Position numbers and translations under genes: made by a program. Below the pieces are notes generated by a model. The model made no database searches, was not told the origin of the DNA, and saw nothing but the letters and a program-made list of their open reading frames with translations. Shown here in pieces: positions 11,055 through 21,176 of a DNA stretch of 64,000 nt; the first letter of the stretch is position 1, and each line of letters begins with the position of its first letter. Source of the DNA: Taxillus chinensis (Eukaryota; Streptophyta; Magnoliopsida; Santalales; Loranthaceae); contig CM042091.1 in the NCBI GenBank assembly GCA_023512835.1, positions 23,577,506 through 23,641,505 on the forward strand, written 5' to 3'.

Positions 11055-12105
11055 CGTGGGGGGGGCGTGGGCCGGGAACCCCCCCCTGGGTGTGCGGGTT
11101 TTTCGTGTTTCGTGTTTCTTTTTTTGGCTTCCGCGCGGAAACTTGTTTTTTGTTTTTTCTTTTCCCCCGCGTCGTTGGGGCAGGGGGCGCTCGTGTTGGG
11201 GATGTGCTTTTGTCCCTGCCGTTTCGTTTTGGGTGCGAACCTCCTCGATTTTCCGCCCTTATTTTTCCGCAGAAGATGCGCCTTGACGGGGCGTCTTTTT
11301 TTTTGCCCCTTTTTCGCCCCGTTGCTTGTTTAGGAAAAAAAGCTTTTTTACCAACCCAAAAATACCCCCACCCCCACCCCCCCAAAATAGGGCCCCCCCC
11401 CCCCCCCCACCTCGCAACACCCCAAACCCAACCCGAGCTCCCACGACTTTTCCCCCCAAAGACCCATCGATCGCGCCAATAAATTAATAACCCAAAAAAA
11501 TAAAAAAGAAGCCTATCCCAAAATTCAAATGGAGGGTCTTTATGGGGTCAAAAAAACCAATCACCCACCTAAACTACTAAAAACAAAGAACCCCAAACCC
11601 AAATTGCCACCGTTTTATACCCCCCCCCGGGGCCCCAACCCTGCTTCCTTTTTGCTCCCCCCGCCTCGAAAATAGCAAACCCTCCAACAATTCAAAAAAA
11701 AAAACCGAAAAAATCCCATTCTCAAAAAAAAAGGAAAAATAAACCCCAAACTCAGAGGCACAATCAACCCCCTCCTTAAAAAATCCCCCCCCCCCCAAGC
11801 TGCGCCCGTGGCGGAGGGAACTCCTTTCAAGTACCCCCTCCCCGCCAAAGCCCTGCTGGGGCCGCAGCAGATCCTCCACCCCCTCCAACCCTCCCCCCGC
11901 TGGGCCCACCCCCCCCCCCCCCCCCCCCCCCCCGCCCCCCCGGGGGGGTCCCCCCGGCGTGGCCCCCGGGCCCCCCGCGCGACAAAAAACCCCCTTTCCC
12001 GGGGGACCGGGAAACCCATCCTTACCCCTAACGGTGGATCCCCCCCCCCCACCTCCCCTCACACACCCAAAACCCCAAAACCCCCCCACCCCCGTTTCCC
12101 GCACA
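9991..12105. other. Second homopolymer-dominated low-quality block
   Basis: Poly-G from 10000 to about 11060, then GT-rich and A/C-rich sequence to about 12105. A CAGATCC-like unique scrap at 11870 and poly-C at 11910-11940 are also present. No gene, LTR or tRNA can be supported. The base composition switches from G-rich to C/A-rich near 11330 with no element boundary. Confidence 0.8.
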
Positions 12106-12428
12106 ATCCCCTACACACTCGCCGTACCCACGCCCTTCGAAGTGACAACGGGCCCTCGCGGGAGCATGGCAGGAGGCCGGGGGGGGGCCTCTGCCAAGTG
12201 GGGGGGGGGCTGGCCGAGGGACGTGTCACTCCTTCTTGGCATACACCAGGAGATATCGAGCACATGGCCAGGTACGAGCAAAGACCTAGGTTCAGCAACA
12301 TGAACTGATACAACTAGGATGTCTCCTCCCTAGACCCATGGCACGGGGGGGGGGGGGGGGGGGGGGACACAGGTGATACCGACCGTAAATCTATCTTGGA
12401 AAACCACCGGGCCCCACGAATGGTACAA

Positions 12429-12465
<37 letters not shown>

Positions 12466-12480
12466 CTATCTTGGACCGGA
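12106..12480 (-). pseudogene. Third scrap of Gypsy RT
   Basis: The segment at about 12225-12300 again resembles the RT catalytic region seen at 7100-7200 and 9895-9985. The segment at about 12313-12415 resembles the RT palm segment at 7260-7340 (ggatgtc...tctatcttgga). Two further G runs (12345-12366 and 12430-12464) break it. It lies directly next to the protease. Confidence 0.6.
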
Positions 12481-12766
12481 AAGCCATAAGCCAATCCATA
12501 CCCAAGATCAGGTCAAACGTCCTCAAAGGCATCTCATACAAATCAAAGCTAAGCTCCACATCTCCTATAGTTAACACACGTCGGCCCCGCCTTACCTCAA
12601 TTATACCTCCCACCGGAGACTCAACAACTAGAGGTCTCGCTGCCTCAACACATACTAATCCCAAGCCATCAATTACAAGCTCAGCAACAAATGAACATGA
12701 TGAACCCGTATCAAAAAGAATAGAAGCAAGCGTACAAGAGATCAAAAGGGTACCTCTAACCACCAA
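12466..12766 (-). pseudogene. Gypsy-A aspartic protease (retropepsin)
   Basis: The minus-strand frame from 12766 contains VVRGTLLI, the catalytic LFDTGSSCSF motif with the Asp-Thr-Gly active site intact, and the later ILGMDWL motif typical of Gypsy retropepsins. The protease would dimerise and cut the Gag-Pol polyprotein. It is homologous to 45775-46080 of Gypsy-C. The frame runs into a G homopolymer just after LMAFRSKI, so the protease-RT linker is lost. Confidence 0.88.
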
Positions 12767-14085
12767 TGGTCATGCCCCTCTCTCCGCCGGTGGAGGTGGT
12801 AACTCAGCCTCCTCCAGGGGTGTTGCACTCAGCGCAAACACCCTCCCCTGGCTCGTGCCATTGGTCGGCTCAATCGCGGTTCGCCCCTAACCCCATCACG
12901 GCTATCTTTGTCACTCCGGCCTCCCGAGGTCGGGATTGTGTGGTCGTTGGGGCGCGTTGGTCTCTCTCCGGTGCACGAAACTAGTATCACTCCTCATCTT
13001 TGGATGCCACGCCTCCTCCCCGTTGCCACTTATGTAAACCCGGCTCAAATGGCCCTCTCGTCCATAGCTCTTGTAGCGCTAATCCTTCTTGGGACACTCC
13101 CCTCTTGAAGTGGCATTGTTCCCCACAAGTGACAATTGCTAGGGAGAGCTCTGTACCAGGCCGCTACCGCGAAAAGGTGAACCTCCCGGGTGGTTCGCCG
13201 ATGGTTGACCCCACGACGAACTACTACCTCCCTCCTCGGTCTTGGGCCTCTAGGACCCTGAATCACGGTTAGACTCACCCTGCATGACATTACCCTGATG
13301 GGCCGCCTCCCATCATCTAGCTCCCCTCGGTATACGGGTTGTCCCAACAACCTCAGCATAAGTCCTCAAACGCAGAATCGCCACCCTCTGCCTAAGGGCT
13401 AGCCTGAGACCCAAGGTGAACTTATGGGCCTTCAGGTCCACAAGCTCTAGAACTCTCGCTCGTACTCGGGCACCGTCCTCAATCCCTGCCTCAAGCTGCC
13501 AAATTCCTCCCTCTTTTGCCACCTTAATGACTCGGGGAAGAACTTATCATCGAAGAGTTGCAAGAACTCCTCCCACAGCATGAACTGCACTACACGGCTC
13601 CCCACGACACTCTGCCACCACTCCAAGGCATTGCTTTGAATGGCCAGCCTCACCTTATCCTCCTCCCCAGGTAGGAGAAAGCAAAACACGTGCTCAACTT
13701 GCCTTAACCTGCTCGGTATCACTAGATCCCCCTCTCCCTTGAACCTCGGAGGTTGTTCCTTTAGAAACCTCATCACCACATCATCCTCTACACGATGAAT
13801 CGGTACGCCACCCAGCGAACTCTCATGCTCATGAGGTAACTCTTCCACTGGTGGTGGTGGTGGCGGTTGCACCACCTATTGTGCTGCCATTTCATGTCGC
13901 ACTTCCTCCCAAACCTCCTGCTGGATACCCTCCCTCAACTCTTGGACTTCCTGTCGGATGCCCTCTCGCAGTTGTGCCAACAACATCGCATTTCCTCTTG
14001 CAGGCTGCCCCGTACCTGGACCCTCATGGGCAGATGACTCATCAGCCACTACCCCGGACGCACGTGTCGCTCTCCTCGGTGGCAT
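12767..14085 (-). pseudogene. Gypsy-A gag
   Basis: The start ATG (complement at 14083-14085) gives MPPRRATRASG, identical in position and sequence type to the Gypsy-C gag start. The frame covers an acidic/coiled N-terminus, a Pro run and the capsid-like core (PPRFKGEGD, LEWWQSVVG, VPEYEREF). It contains an in-frame TAG at 13876-13878, where Gypsy-C has a CAG Gln (AAQ*VV). It shifts frame near 13450 into the KAHKFTLGLR segment. The zinc-knuckle region (about 12900-13250) is too degraded to read in one frame. Gag would form the particle and package element RNA. Confidence 0.85.
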
Positions 14086-15461
14086 TCTTACTACACGAAG
14101 TAAGGAATACAATCATCAAAACAAATTCGAATCTATCAAGTCTTACTTCCTCTACCTCATTTATCAATTCTATTATCCCATGGCATTACACACATTGTAC
14201 ACATCTCAGTTCTCATTAAACCACATCGCACAAGCATCAATCCCACAAGCACATCAAATAAACAAGGACTTTTCCTTCTAGTCATGCGAAGGTATCCCAG
14301 ATAGATTTTTAACCTCTCTCTAACAGTGTTAGCTAATGTCGTTTAAATCCATGCCAAACAATATTTTTAATCCCTAGATGCTTTCCACAGTGTAGTAGCA
14401 AGTAAGGGGTCGAACCCAGATTGCTTGGATAAAAGTCTAATCAAATCACTGATTTACTAATGCTTTCTAAATTGTTTTGGTAAACCAGTAAACTTTTAAA
14501 CTAAGAACTAATTTTTATTTTGTTTTCTATAATTTTCAGATAGTAGAAATTCAAAAATTGATACCAAAGGATTGAGGTTCTAGGGTCACAAGTTCACCTC
14601 CCTATGCCGCTGCTACTGATTTTATGGTTCTTTGGGGTTGTTTTGATGATAGCATGCTATATATTAACCAAGGAACTGCAAATGGTCATTGCCAGACCTT
14701 CTAAGTGCTGACTGCTTGAATGGTCATCACAGCAACAACATACACATCTAATATATCACACATACAAGAGGATAATGGTCACACCAATCATAAGCATGTC
14801 ATGAATCTCATGTCTACCCCAGACTAGGGCTAAGAAAACCTAGGTGTACACCCCAAATATTAAAAGTTGAAGAACAAATTCATAAAAACATGAAATTATC
14901 AAATACCAAACCCAGAATTCATAAAATCATCACAACAGCATAAGGGGGGCTACAATGCTCCCCTAGAAAAGAGAATTACACACTCATAATAATCAAAATA
15001 ATCTCAATAATAATCCACAAACCCATGAACAAAAGGGGGAAAGAGATAGATGGTCACTGTCTCTAGCCCTAATCTCTAGAGTATGCAGCAGTGTTTGATC
15101 TCTTCAAGTCCAGCTCTTGTAGAACACGTTCTGCCCTTCTAAGCCCTTCTCCAGCCATCAGCCTTGCTCTTCTCTCCTCCAAGGTGGAGGAAGAACCCTA
15201 GGCGTGCCCCCCTCTCAAGATTGTCTTCTAAAAGGCCTGCTGCCTCCTCTATTTATAGAGAAACAAGGGGTGTAATGCGTGCCCTAGCCGCCAGCAGTTG
15301 CCACTTATCAAAATGACATAGTTTTGATAAGTAGTTTCCATTCTTCTTCCAACTTGAATACAACTCGAACCAAGCATAATTTGGACTAGGTGCTTTAGAG
15401 AAAAGTGTTTAAAATAACAAAACCAAGCGATCGATGCAAAAATCTAGCTACACGTCACATT

Positions 15462-15487
15462 GCACGTCATATGACCATATGACGTGC
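15462..15487. repeat. Perfect inverted repeat in the 1.6-kb insertion
   Basis: Arms GCACGTCATATG and CATATGACGTGC, perfect 12-bp complement around AC. It shares its arms with the hairpin at 1996-2022 in the solo LTR. Confidence 0.9.
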
Positions 15488-15706
15488 AGCTCCAAAAGCT
15501 CTGAGATTTTGCCCCAGGCTTCCTTGAAATGCGTAGAAGGCAGGACTGCAATAAAATCCTTGCACGTCATAATGGTCCATATGGCGTGCACTCTTGTTTT
15601 GCCTCCTCAAGCTGCCCTCTTTTGCCACAAGTCCCTTCTTCGGTAAATGAGGTGATTTGGCTGCAGTCCATGAGATGAAATTGCCTAAAAACCTGGCAAA
15701 ACAGCT

Positions 15707-15710
<4 letters not shown>

Positions 15711-15766
<56 letters not shown>
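15711..15766. repeat. (AC)n microsatellite
   Basis: About 56 bp of AC dinucleotides followed by a short (AT)n. The Cys/Val-repeat frames over it are artefacts. Confidence 0.95.
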
Positions 15767-15768
<2 letters not shown>

Positions 15769-16191
15769 ATATATATATATAGGCCAAGCAGTCTTCCTAG
15801 GGTGTTAAAGCAAATATCTAAGAAATATGGATAAATTAAGCTCTAATCATGCTCTTAAATACCCTAAATATGCACTAGAATAATGGCATAAATGCACGTT
15901 ATCAGTATCCCAAAAATCAGTGTTGCACAATTCACACTTTATCACGTTATTCACATTTCCCTTTTGTCATGGTTAAAGCTTTAACACAATTAGCCAGACA
16001 ATCACACGTAAACAACAAATGCAACTAGTGCCCTAAGGCCAATGCATGCAAATCCTACCACTGGACTGGACTACCCCAAGTACACCTTAGAGGTACAAAG
16101 AGGACCATGTTGATCAGGCATGTCCCTCCAGGCTCCTCCAAAGGACTCAAGATAACCAGATTCACCCACTACCCTAGGCCAACTAGACCAT

Positions 16192-16203
16192 GCTCTGATA
16201 CCA
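16192..16203 (-). other. Gypsy-A primer-binding site (tRNA-iMet)
   Basis: The complement of TGGTATCAGAGC lies 3 bp inside the 5' LTR end, the usual initiator Met-tRNA site. The leader between it and gag (15905-16191 and 14086-14296) is collinear with the Gypsy-C leader 43972-44365. Confidence 0.88.
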
Positions 16204-16206
16204 TAT

Positions 16207-17280
16207 TGTCAAGCCCCGGATTTCCAACCCGAGGAAACCGATTCGTAACTCCCCTTTACCCACGCAGAAGATAAGGAGGTGAAATAATTTATTAATTTAC
16301 AATGAGAAGATAATTATCACACAGGACAATATAAACTTCCACAGTTGATATTCACAAAGACAAAATCATATCTTTGTTAAATTCAAACCACAATAAACAT
16401 TTACAAACCAATCAACATGCCTTTAATACAATCAAATCCCTTTTTATAATTTTTCCCTACTAGGTTACATCATTTTCCCCAAAATAACATAATTGACAAA
16501 AAACAATTAAACAACAAATACGGTCTTCCACCTTGGGATTCCACCTAACGCCTATAGGTTCCTAAAAGAAAACACATTACAGTAGGAGGGGTGAGCAACA
16601 CAGCTCAGTAGGGATCACGTCTCCCCAACCCATCCCATGCTCCGAGATCTACATGAAGACGTGCACCAGTGCAGTGTCGTGGCAATAATATATAAACATG
16701 TATAATCAACATTTGAAATTATGTCAACACAAACAAGCCATAAGGGCAAGTACAACCACTGCCACAGCCATACAGGCTTCATATCCATAGTCATACAGGC
16801 TCCACATCCACATAGGCTCCACATCCACAGCCACACAGGCTTCCATAACCACAGCCACACAGGCTATTATAACCACATAACACACATAATCGCATTCATA
16901 TCACATCAAATATACACATGTATCCAACAATCCACACACAATCCATAATTATCATATCCACATAGTTATCATGTCAAATATAATTTTCATATCGACATAA
17001 CTACCCCGGAAACTCTAAGGTTTCCCCACGCAATTCTACCACAGGACTAGCTCTAACGATCTTAACCACGGAACGAATAGCACAGACGCCCCAACGGCCC
17101 CTGAGGTTCGCTACCATGCGAACGAACCTGAACTCCCCAGACCCGGAACATAAAAACATATCCAAAGACAACTTTACCATTGAAGGCCAACATTAATATA
17201 GGAGATCACATCTATATGAATTTACGTATATATAGAAACCAATAAGCCATAAATCGCCTACCACAAGGCCAAAACCCTGG
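16207..17280 (-). repeat. Gypsy-A 5' LTR (truncated by Copia-A)
   Basis: Begins at the plus-strand TGTCAAGCCCCGG (the LTR 3' end on the minus strand) beside the PBS and matches the window-edge LTR from 16797 on. It contains short tandem CACACAGGCTCCACATCC-type repeats at about 16740-16865. It stops at 17280 where Copia-A starts, and its remainder is not found after Copia-A. Confidence 0.85.
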
Positions 17281-18698
17281 TGTTGGATCAAGCCCAGAAT
17301 TTGGATCATGCTGATAAAGCCCTATGTAATTTGATCTGAGATCTTTTGTGTTTCTTTGATCATTACAGAAGATATGTTATTAATCCGGAGATACACTCGT
17401 GAGAGCAAAGCTAAGAACAGGATACATAATCCTGATCCGGACAAGAGTGAGTGTCGTCAAACACTCGGTAAATAACCAAGTCACCAAAACATACGGAATA
17501 AGGAACATTCGTGCGGACTACAAACTTAAAAGCTATGGATTACGGAATCTACTCCTAATATCTCAAACGGACTAAGTCAAACTGATGCGGAGTAAGAATC
17601 TTGGTCTACAAGGTCGCACGAAGTAAAAGAGTCGACACGGAGCTAAAAGGTTAAGTCTTCCACTCAAGTAAACTAAAGTAAAGAAGACACGGAGTAAGGC
17701 ATCCGAGTCATTCATACATACGGAGTAAGGAAATGCTTGATGCGAAATAAGGACCTGAGTCTTTATTCGCACGGAGTAAGGAAACCAGATGCGGAGTAAG
17801 GAATCCGAACCACTCACTCATGCGGAGTAAGGATGTGCTAGTACAGAGTAAGCCATCCGATCCTTTAGACTCGCACGGAGTAAAGAACTTACACACGGAG
17901 TAAGGAACTTACATATGGAGTAAGGAACTTACATGCGGAGTAAGGAACTTACATGCGGAGTAAGGAAGCGCTGATACGGAATAAGCACTCCGACCTTCTC
18001 ATTCACACGAGTAAGGAAGCGTTGACACGGACTAAGGATTCCAAGTACCAAATAGATACGGAGTAAGCAACCACTGACACGGAGTAAGGTTCCGAGCTTC
18101 ATTAGCAACGGAGTAAGGAAAATTACACCGGACCAAGAAGATGTTACTTCAACTTACCGCATTTAAAGTTATCAGCTTGTGGTGTCCCGATGTAAGACAA
18201 ACTCATTGAGAACCTGAAGAATCTTACACGTGGATCACCCGGATATGTGGACACAACTTTAATCATACTTGGGAACTCACAAAGGCACTTATACTCTTCA
18301 AACCCAAGATCTTGAGCTCCACAAACCATAGCGATCAAGGCGGAGAGATTACCGAGGAATAGTTAGTGCTTTGAACGCATTCCGGAACTACAAGTTCCAA
18401 GGTTGTCTCGTAGGAATATTTGTATAAATATTCATATTTGTACATTTAAAGAGAGTGCGAACGAGCCTGAATCAATCCTGTGTATGCACAAGAGTTCAAA
18501 GACATAATATAGGCTAGTGTGTGAATCCTTTTGTAAACAGAGTGTAAGAGAGTCTTGCTTCTATTTTGTTGTATTTATCTTTTGATAATAAAACAAAATA
18601 CTTCTACTATCTGGTTATCTTCCGCAGTGATTCTATCACTTAACTAGATAAGTGTTGTGTCATAAGAGAATCAAAAGAGTTTTGATAAGGGACCATCA
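17281..18698 (+). repeat. Copia-A 5' LTR
   Basis: TGTTGGATC start and ACCATCA end, 1418 bp, immediately followed by a PBS. The inverted LTR at 56896-57976 confirms the 3' boundary (ending ...ACTATCA). It also shows that this copy lost about 45 bp near its end that include a G/C run followed by a TATTCACC-type motif. A tandem minisatellite occupies 17690-18130. Confidence 0.85.
17690..18130 (+). repeat. CGGAGTAAGGAA minisatellite in the Copia-A LTR
   Basis: A CGGAGTAAGGAA core recurs many times with variable spacers. It becomes a regular 20-bp tandem around 17885-17965 (units of the type ACTTACATGCGGAGTAAGGA). The complement array is at about 57530-57930 in the inverted LTR copy. Confidence 0.9.
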
Positions 18699-18700
18699 AG

Positions 18701-18712
18701 TGGTATTAGAGC
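18701..18712 (+). other. Copia-A primer-binding site (tRNA-iMet variant)
   Basis: TGGTATTAGAGC, one mismatch (C to T) from the usual TGGTATCAGAGC, 2 bp after the LTR. Confidence 0.85.
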
Positions 18713-18759
18713 AAGTTCTATTTGTTCTAAGTAGAGATCCCACTCTTTCACTCTCAGCA

Positions 18760-20546
18760 ATGGCCGAAGAAAGCAGTATGCTATTCAACACTCGCCTTAA
18801 CTCTGGAGGTGCACAAGAGCCCATCCCGAATCAAAGCAGCAGTGAAAACGTTGACCCACCTCAACCTGCTGCCGCCTCCACTGCTCAACCACGGAGTTCT
18901 GGTTTTACTCGGACAAAACCGCCCAAATTCACACCTGAGCTTTTCTCCCAGTGGAAAGCTCGCATGAAGATGTTCATAGTATGCCATGACCATCTCATGT
19001 GGCCTTGTCTTCATCAGGAGATTCCAATTCCGATGACTATCGGAGAACATGGAGTTAGAAGGCCAAAGACCGATGCCAAACTTACCAACGATGAAAGAGC
19101 CTGGCAGTGCGCTAGCGAAAAGGCTCTGGCTTACGTTACATCGTCTTTGGATTCCGAGGTTTTCACGGACGTCCAAGGCTGCACGTCAGCAAAAGCTGTC
19201 TGGGATAAACTTACAATCCTCTATGAGGGAAGTCAGTCCCAGATGCAAAACGTGATATGTGCTCTCAGACAGAACTTTGAGAGTTTCAATCACAAACCTG
19301 GTGACTCCCTTGAGAGTATCTATCGGAGATTCGGCAAGCTCTTTCTAGAGCTAAAAACTGTCAATGAACACTACACTCAGTCTCAAATCAATGACAAGTT
19401 CTTTCGATCCTTGTCGGATCGCTACTACTCCAAGCAGCTCCAGATGCAAGCTGACAAAAACTGGCCGTTTACTGCCCTTGAAGAAATATACGGAGAGCTT
19501 CGGACTCATGAGGTCAGATTCAGATACACTGACCGTGATGAGAAAATAGCTCGGAAAGAAAAAGGGGTAGCCCTCAAAGCTACGGAATGCTCCAGTAATC
19601 ATCAAGAGGATGATACGGATGAGTCGAGAATTTCGACTCGAGCGCGAAAGAGGAAATAGCTCTTCTTGTTAAATCCTTTGAACGATTCCTTCGGAAAAGA
19701 AGAAAAGGATTCAGAAGAGGCTCCTCATCATCTAGAAGGAAGGAACGATCAGAGTCGAGCTCCCAAGAATGCTTTAATTGTGGGAAACCCAGTCACTGGG
19801 CCAAGGAATGCAGATCCAAATCTAAGACGGCAGAGAAAAGTGACAAGGTTACTCCTCGACGTACCACCTCAGACAATAGCAAGAACAAGAGGAAGGCGCT
19901 CGTGACAAAGTACTTCAGTGGCTCGGAAGAAGAGGAGGAATGCTCGGATGATGAGCCAACTTCTAAGCCGAACGTCTGCTTCATGGCAAATACTGAGGTA
20001 CCTTCTATCTCTGAACTCATGAGTAAAATAGAATCTCTTATTACTGAACGTGATCATGAAAAGAATGAGAGACTAATAATTACTCAAATGTACAAAGATA
20101 TGGAAAGTCAGAATAAACGTCTTGAATTTACTATTACTAGACTTGAAAAAGACATAGCTGACTTTAGAGGAAAAGAAGCTTGGTATCACGATCTAAGGGC
20201 TGAAAATCATCTGTTAAATACCAATCTCTTAGGCCTAAAAGTTATTGTAAAAAGACTCGAGAATGAACTTGAACAAGAAAAGGAAATAAACCGTAAGTGG
20301 CTTAAATCCGGGAAAATAGCCTCTTCATTTAGTACTGATCCAGATAATATTCGAGTCAAACCTGGCCTAGGCTCAGAATCATCAACCTCCAATGCTCAAG
20401 CTACTGAGTGTCCTCCAGATTTCACTCCAAAACTAACCAACTTATATCCTGTTAGTACGTCTAAACCGTTGGATGGTTTCATTTCAGGTGGCACCATAGT
20501 TTATGATGTGGAGTCGAGGTGCTTATTGCACTTCCCGGAAACGTAG
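18760..20546 (+). pseudogene. Copia-A gag
   Basis: The first ATG after the PBS (18760) gives MAEESSMLFNTRL, followed by a capsid-like domain (FSQWKARMKMFI, AKAVWDKLTILYEGS, DSLESIYRRFGKL, DKFFRSLSDRYY) as in Sirevirus Gag. The frame breaks once near 19640; a different frame then continues to 20546 without a stop. It encodes a basic Ser/Arg stretch, one zinc knuckle CFNCGKPSHWAKEC (19770-19811, CX2CX4HX4C), an acidic run and a coiled-coil-like Lys/Glu-rich region (about 20000-20300). Gag would bind genomic RNA through the knuckle. The stop at 20544-20546 lies where the deletion removes protease and integrase. Confidence 0.85.
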
Positions 20547-20596
20547 CTTTGTAACTAATGATGAAGGGAAGGCTGTGCGATTAATGCACTAGTTTT

Positions 20597-21022
20597 GTCG
20601 GGTACTCATTACATAGCAAGGCTTATCGGGTCTTCAATAGAAAACTTTTTAAAGTTGAAGAATCTATCCATGTGACCTTTAATGAAACTAATCTTGATTG
20701 GTCAAAAGTTGCTTCTTCAAGTTCAAATGTACAGGTCCTGGATAGCAACATCGACTATTCGAAGTTTATGAATGTTCCTGTTACACATTCTGACCAACCA
20801 CATTTCATCAGCGAGGCACAAAGAAATTATATGGATGATACTACGGATGATTCGGACTCAGGACTACCATTAAGCTCCGGACATACTCCTTCGGATACCC
20901 AAAATTCCGGAGCACCTTCAAGCCCATCCGAACCAATTAACACTGAAAGAAACAGTGTTGAAGAACCACCTAGTTCTACCGTACCTTCTAATACGGAAAC
21001 ATCTGGTCCGAAAGAAGCTTAA
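20597..21022 (+). pseudogene. Copia-A remnant of the integrase-RT linker
   Basis: One frame reads GYSLHSKAYRVFNRK and VEESIHVTFNETN, the conserved stretch that follows the integrase core in Copia pol. A Ser/Pro/Asp/Glu-rich linker follows and ends at a TAA at 21020-21022. Copia-B has the corresponding VGYSMTSKAYRVFNKR segment within a complete linker. Upstream of 20597 the sequence joins directly to gag with no protease (DSG) or integrase (HHCC or DDE) motif. This marks a deletion. Confidence 0.8.
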
Positions 21023-21176
21023 CCAGAGATATACCTGAACCACCTAATGCGCGAGCTTCAAATTATTCAAGATTAACCATCACATGCACGAATTACGGAT
21101 GGACACGAAACCATCCCTCGGATCAAGTGATTGGTGATCCTACTCTAGTGTAAGAACAAGAGCACCCACTTTCAAC

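Larger units (their letters stand above)
14297..15904 (-). mobile_element. 1.6-kb LTR-like insertion in the Gypsy-A leader
   Basis: GTATC at 14292-14296 and 15905-15909 flanks a 1608-bp block. Comparison with the Gypsy-C leader shows the block is extra. On the minus strand it begins TGATAACGTGCATTTATGCC and then holds two hairpins (about 15560-15590 and 15462-15487), an ATCAAAACTATGTCATTTTGAT-like palindrome near 15310-15330 and a CTATAAATAG TATA box near 15255. This is the promoter layout of the other LTRs here. No PBS, PPT or coding region is seen, so a solo LTR is likely. The terminus at 14297 does not read ...CA, which is non-canonical. An (AC)n run lies at 15711-15766. Confidence 0.7.
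1..17280 (-). mobile_element. Gypsy-A: minus-strand Ty3/Gypsy chromovirus, degenerate and multiply interrupted
   Basis: Read on the minus strand the order is 5' LTR (16207-17280, truncated), PBS (16192-16203), leader, gag, protease, a damaged RT region, RNase H, integrase, chromodomain, PPT (3586-3596) and 3' LTR (1-805 plus 3092-3585). This PR-RT-RH-INT order is that of Ty3/Gypsy, and the C-terminal chromodomain points to a Tekay/Del-like chromovirus. Three insertions sit inside it: a solo LTR, a TRIM-like element and a 1.6-kb LTR-like unit; Copia-A cuts its 5' LTR at 17280. The 3' LTR position 528/529 corresponds to that cut and shows the uninterrupted sequence. The pol region from about 7655 to 12480 is unreliable. 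Confidence 0.85.

Noticed and set aside
9553..11482. Long Gly-rich frames of 318-577 codons
   Set aside because: Same homopolymer artefact; the first 130 codons run antisense through a Gypsy RT/RNase H fragment.
15467..15787. Cys/Val-repeat frames
   Set aside because: Produced by an (AC)n microsatellite.
17690..18130. CRISPR-like array
   Set aside because: Repeat units and spacers are irregular and related to each other, there are no cas genes and the setting is a plant LTR; it is a minisatellite.
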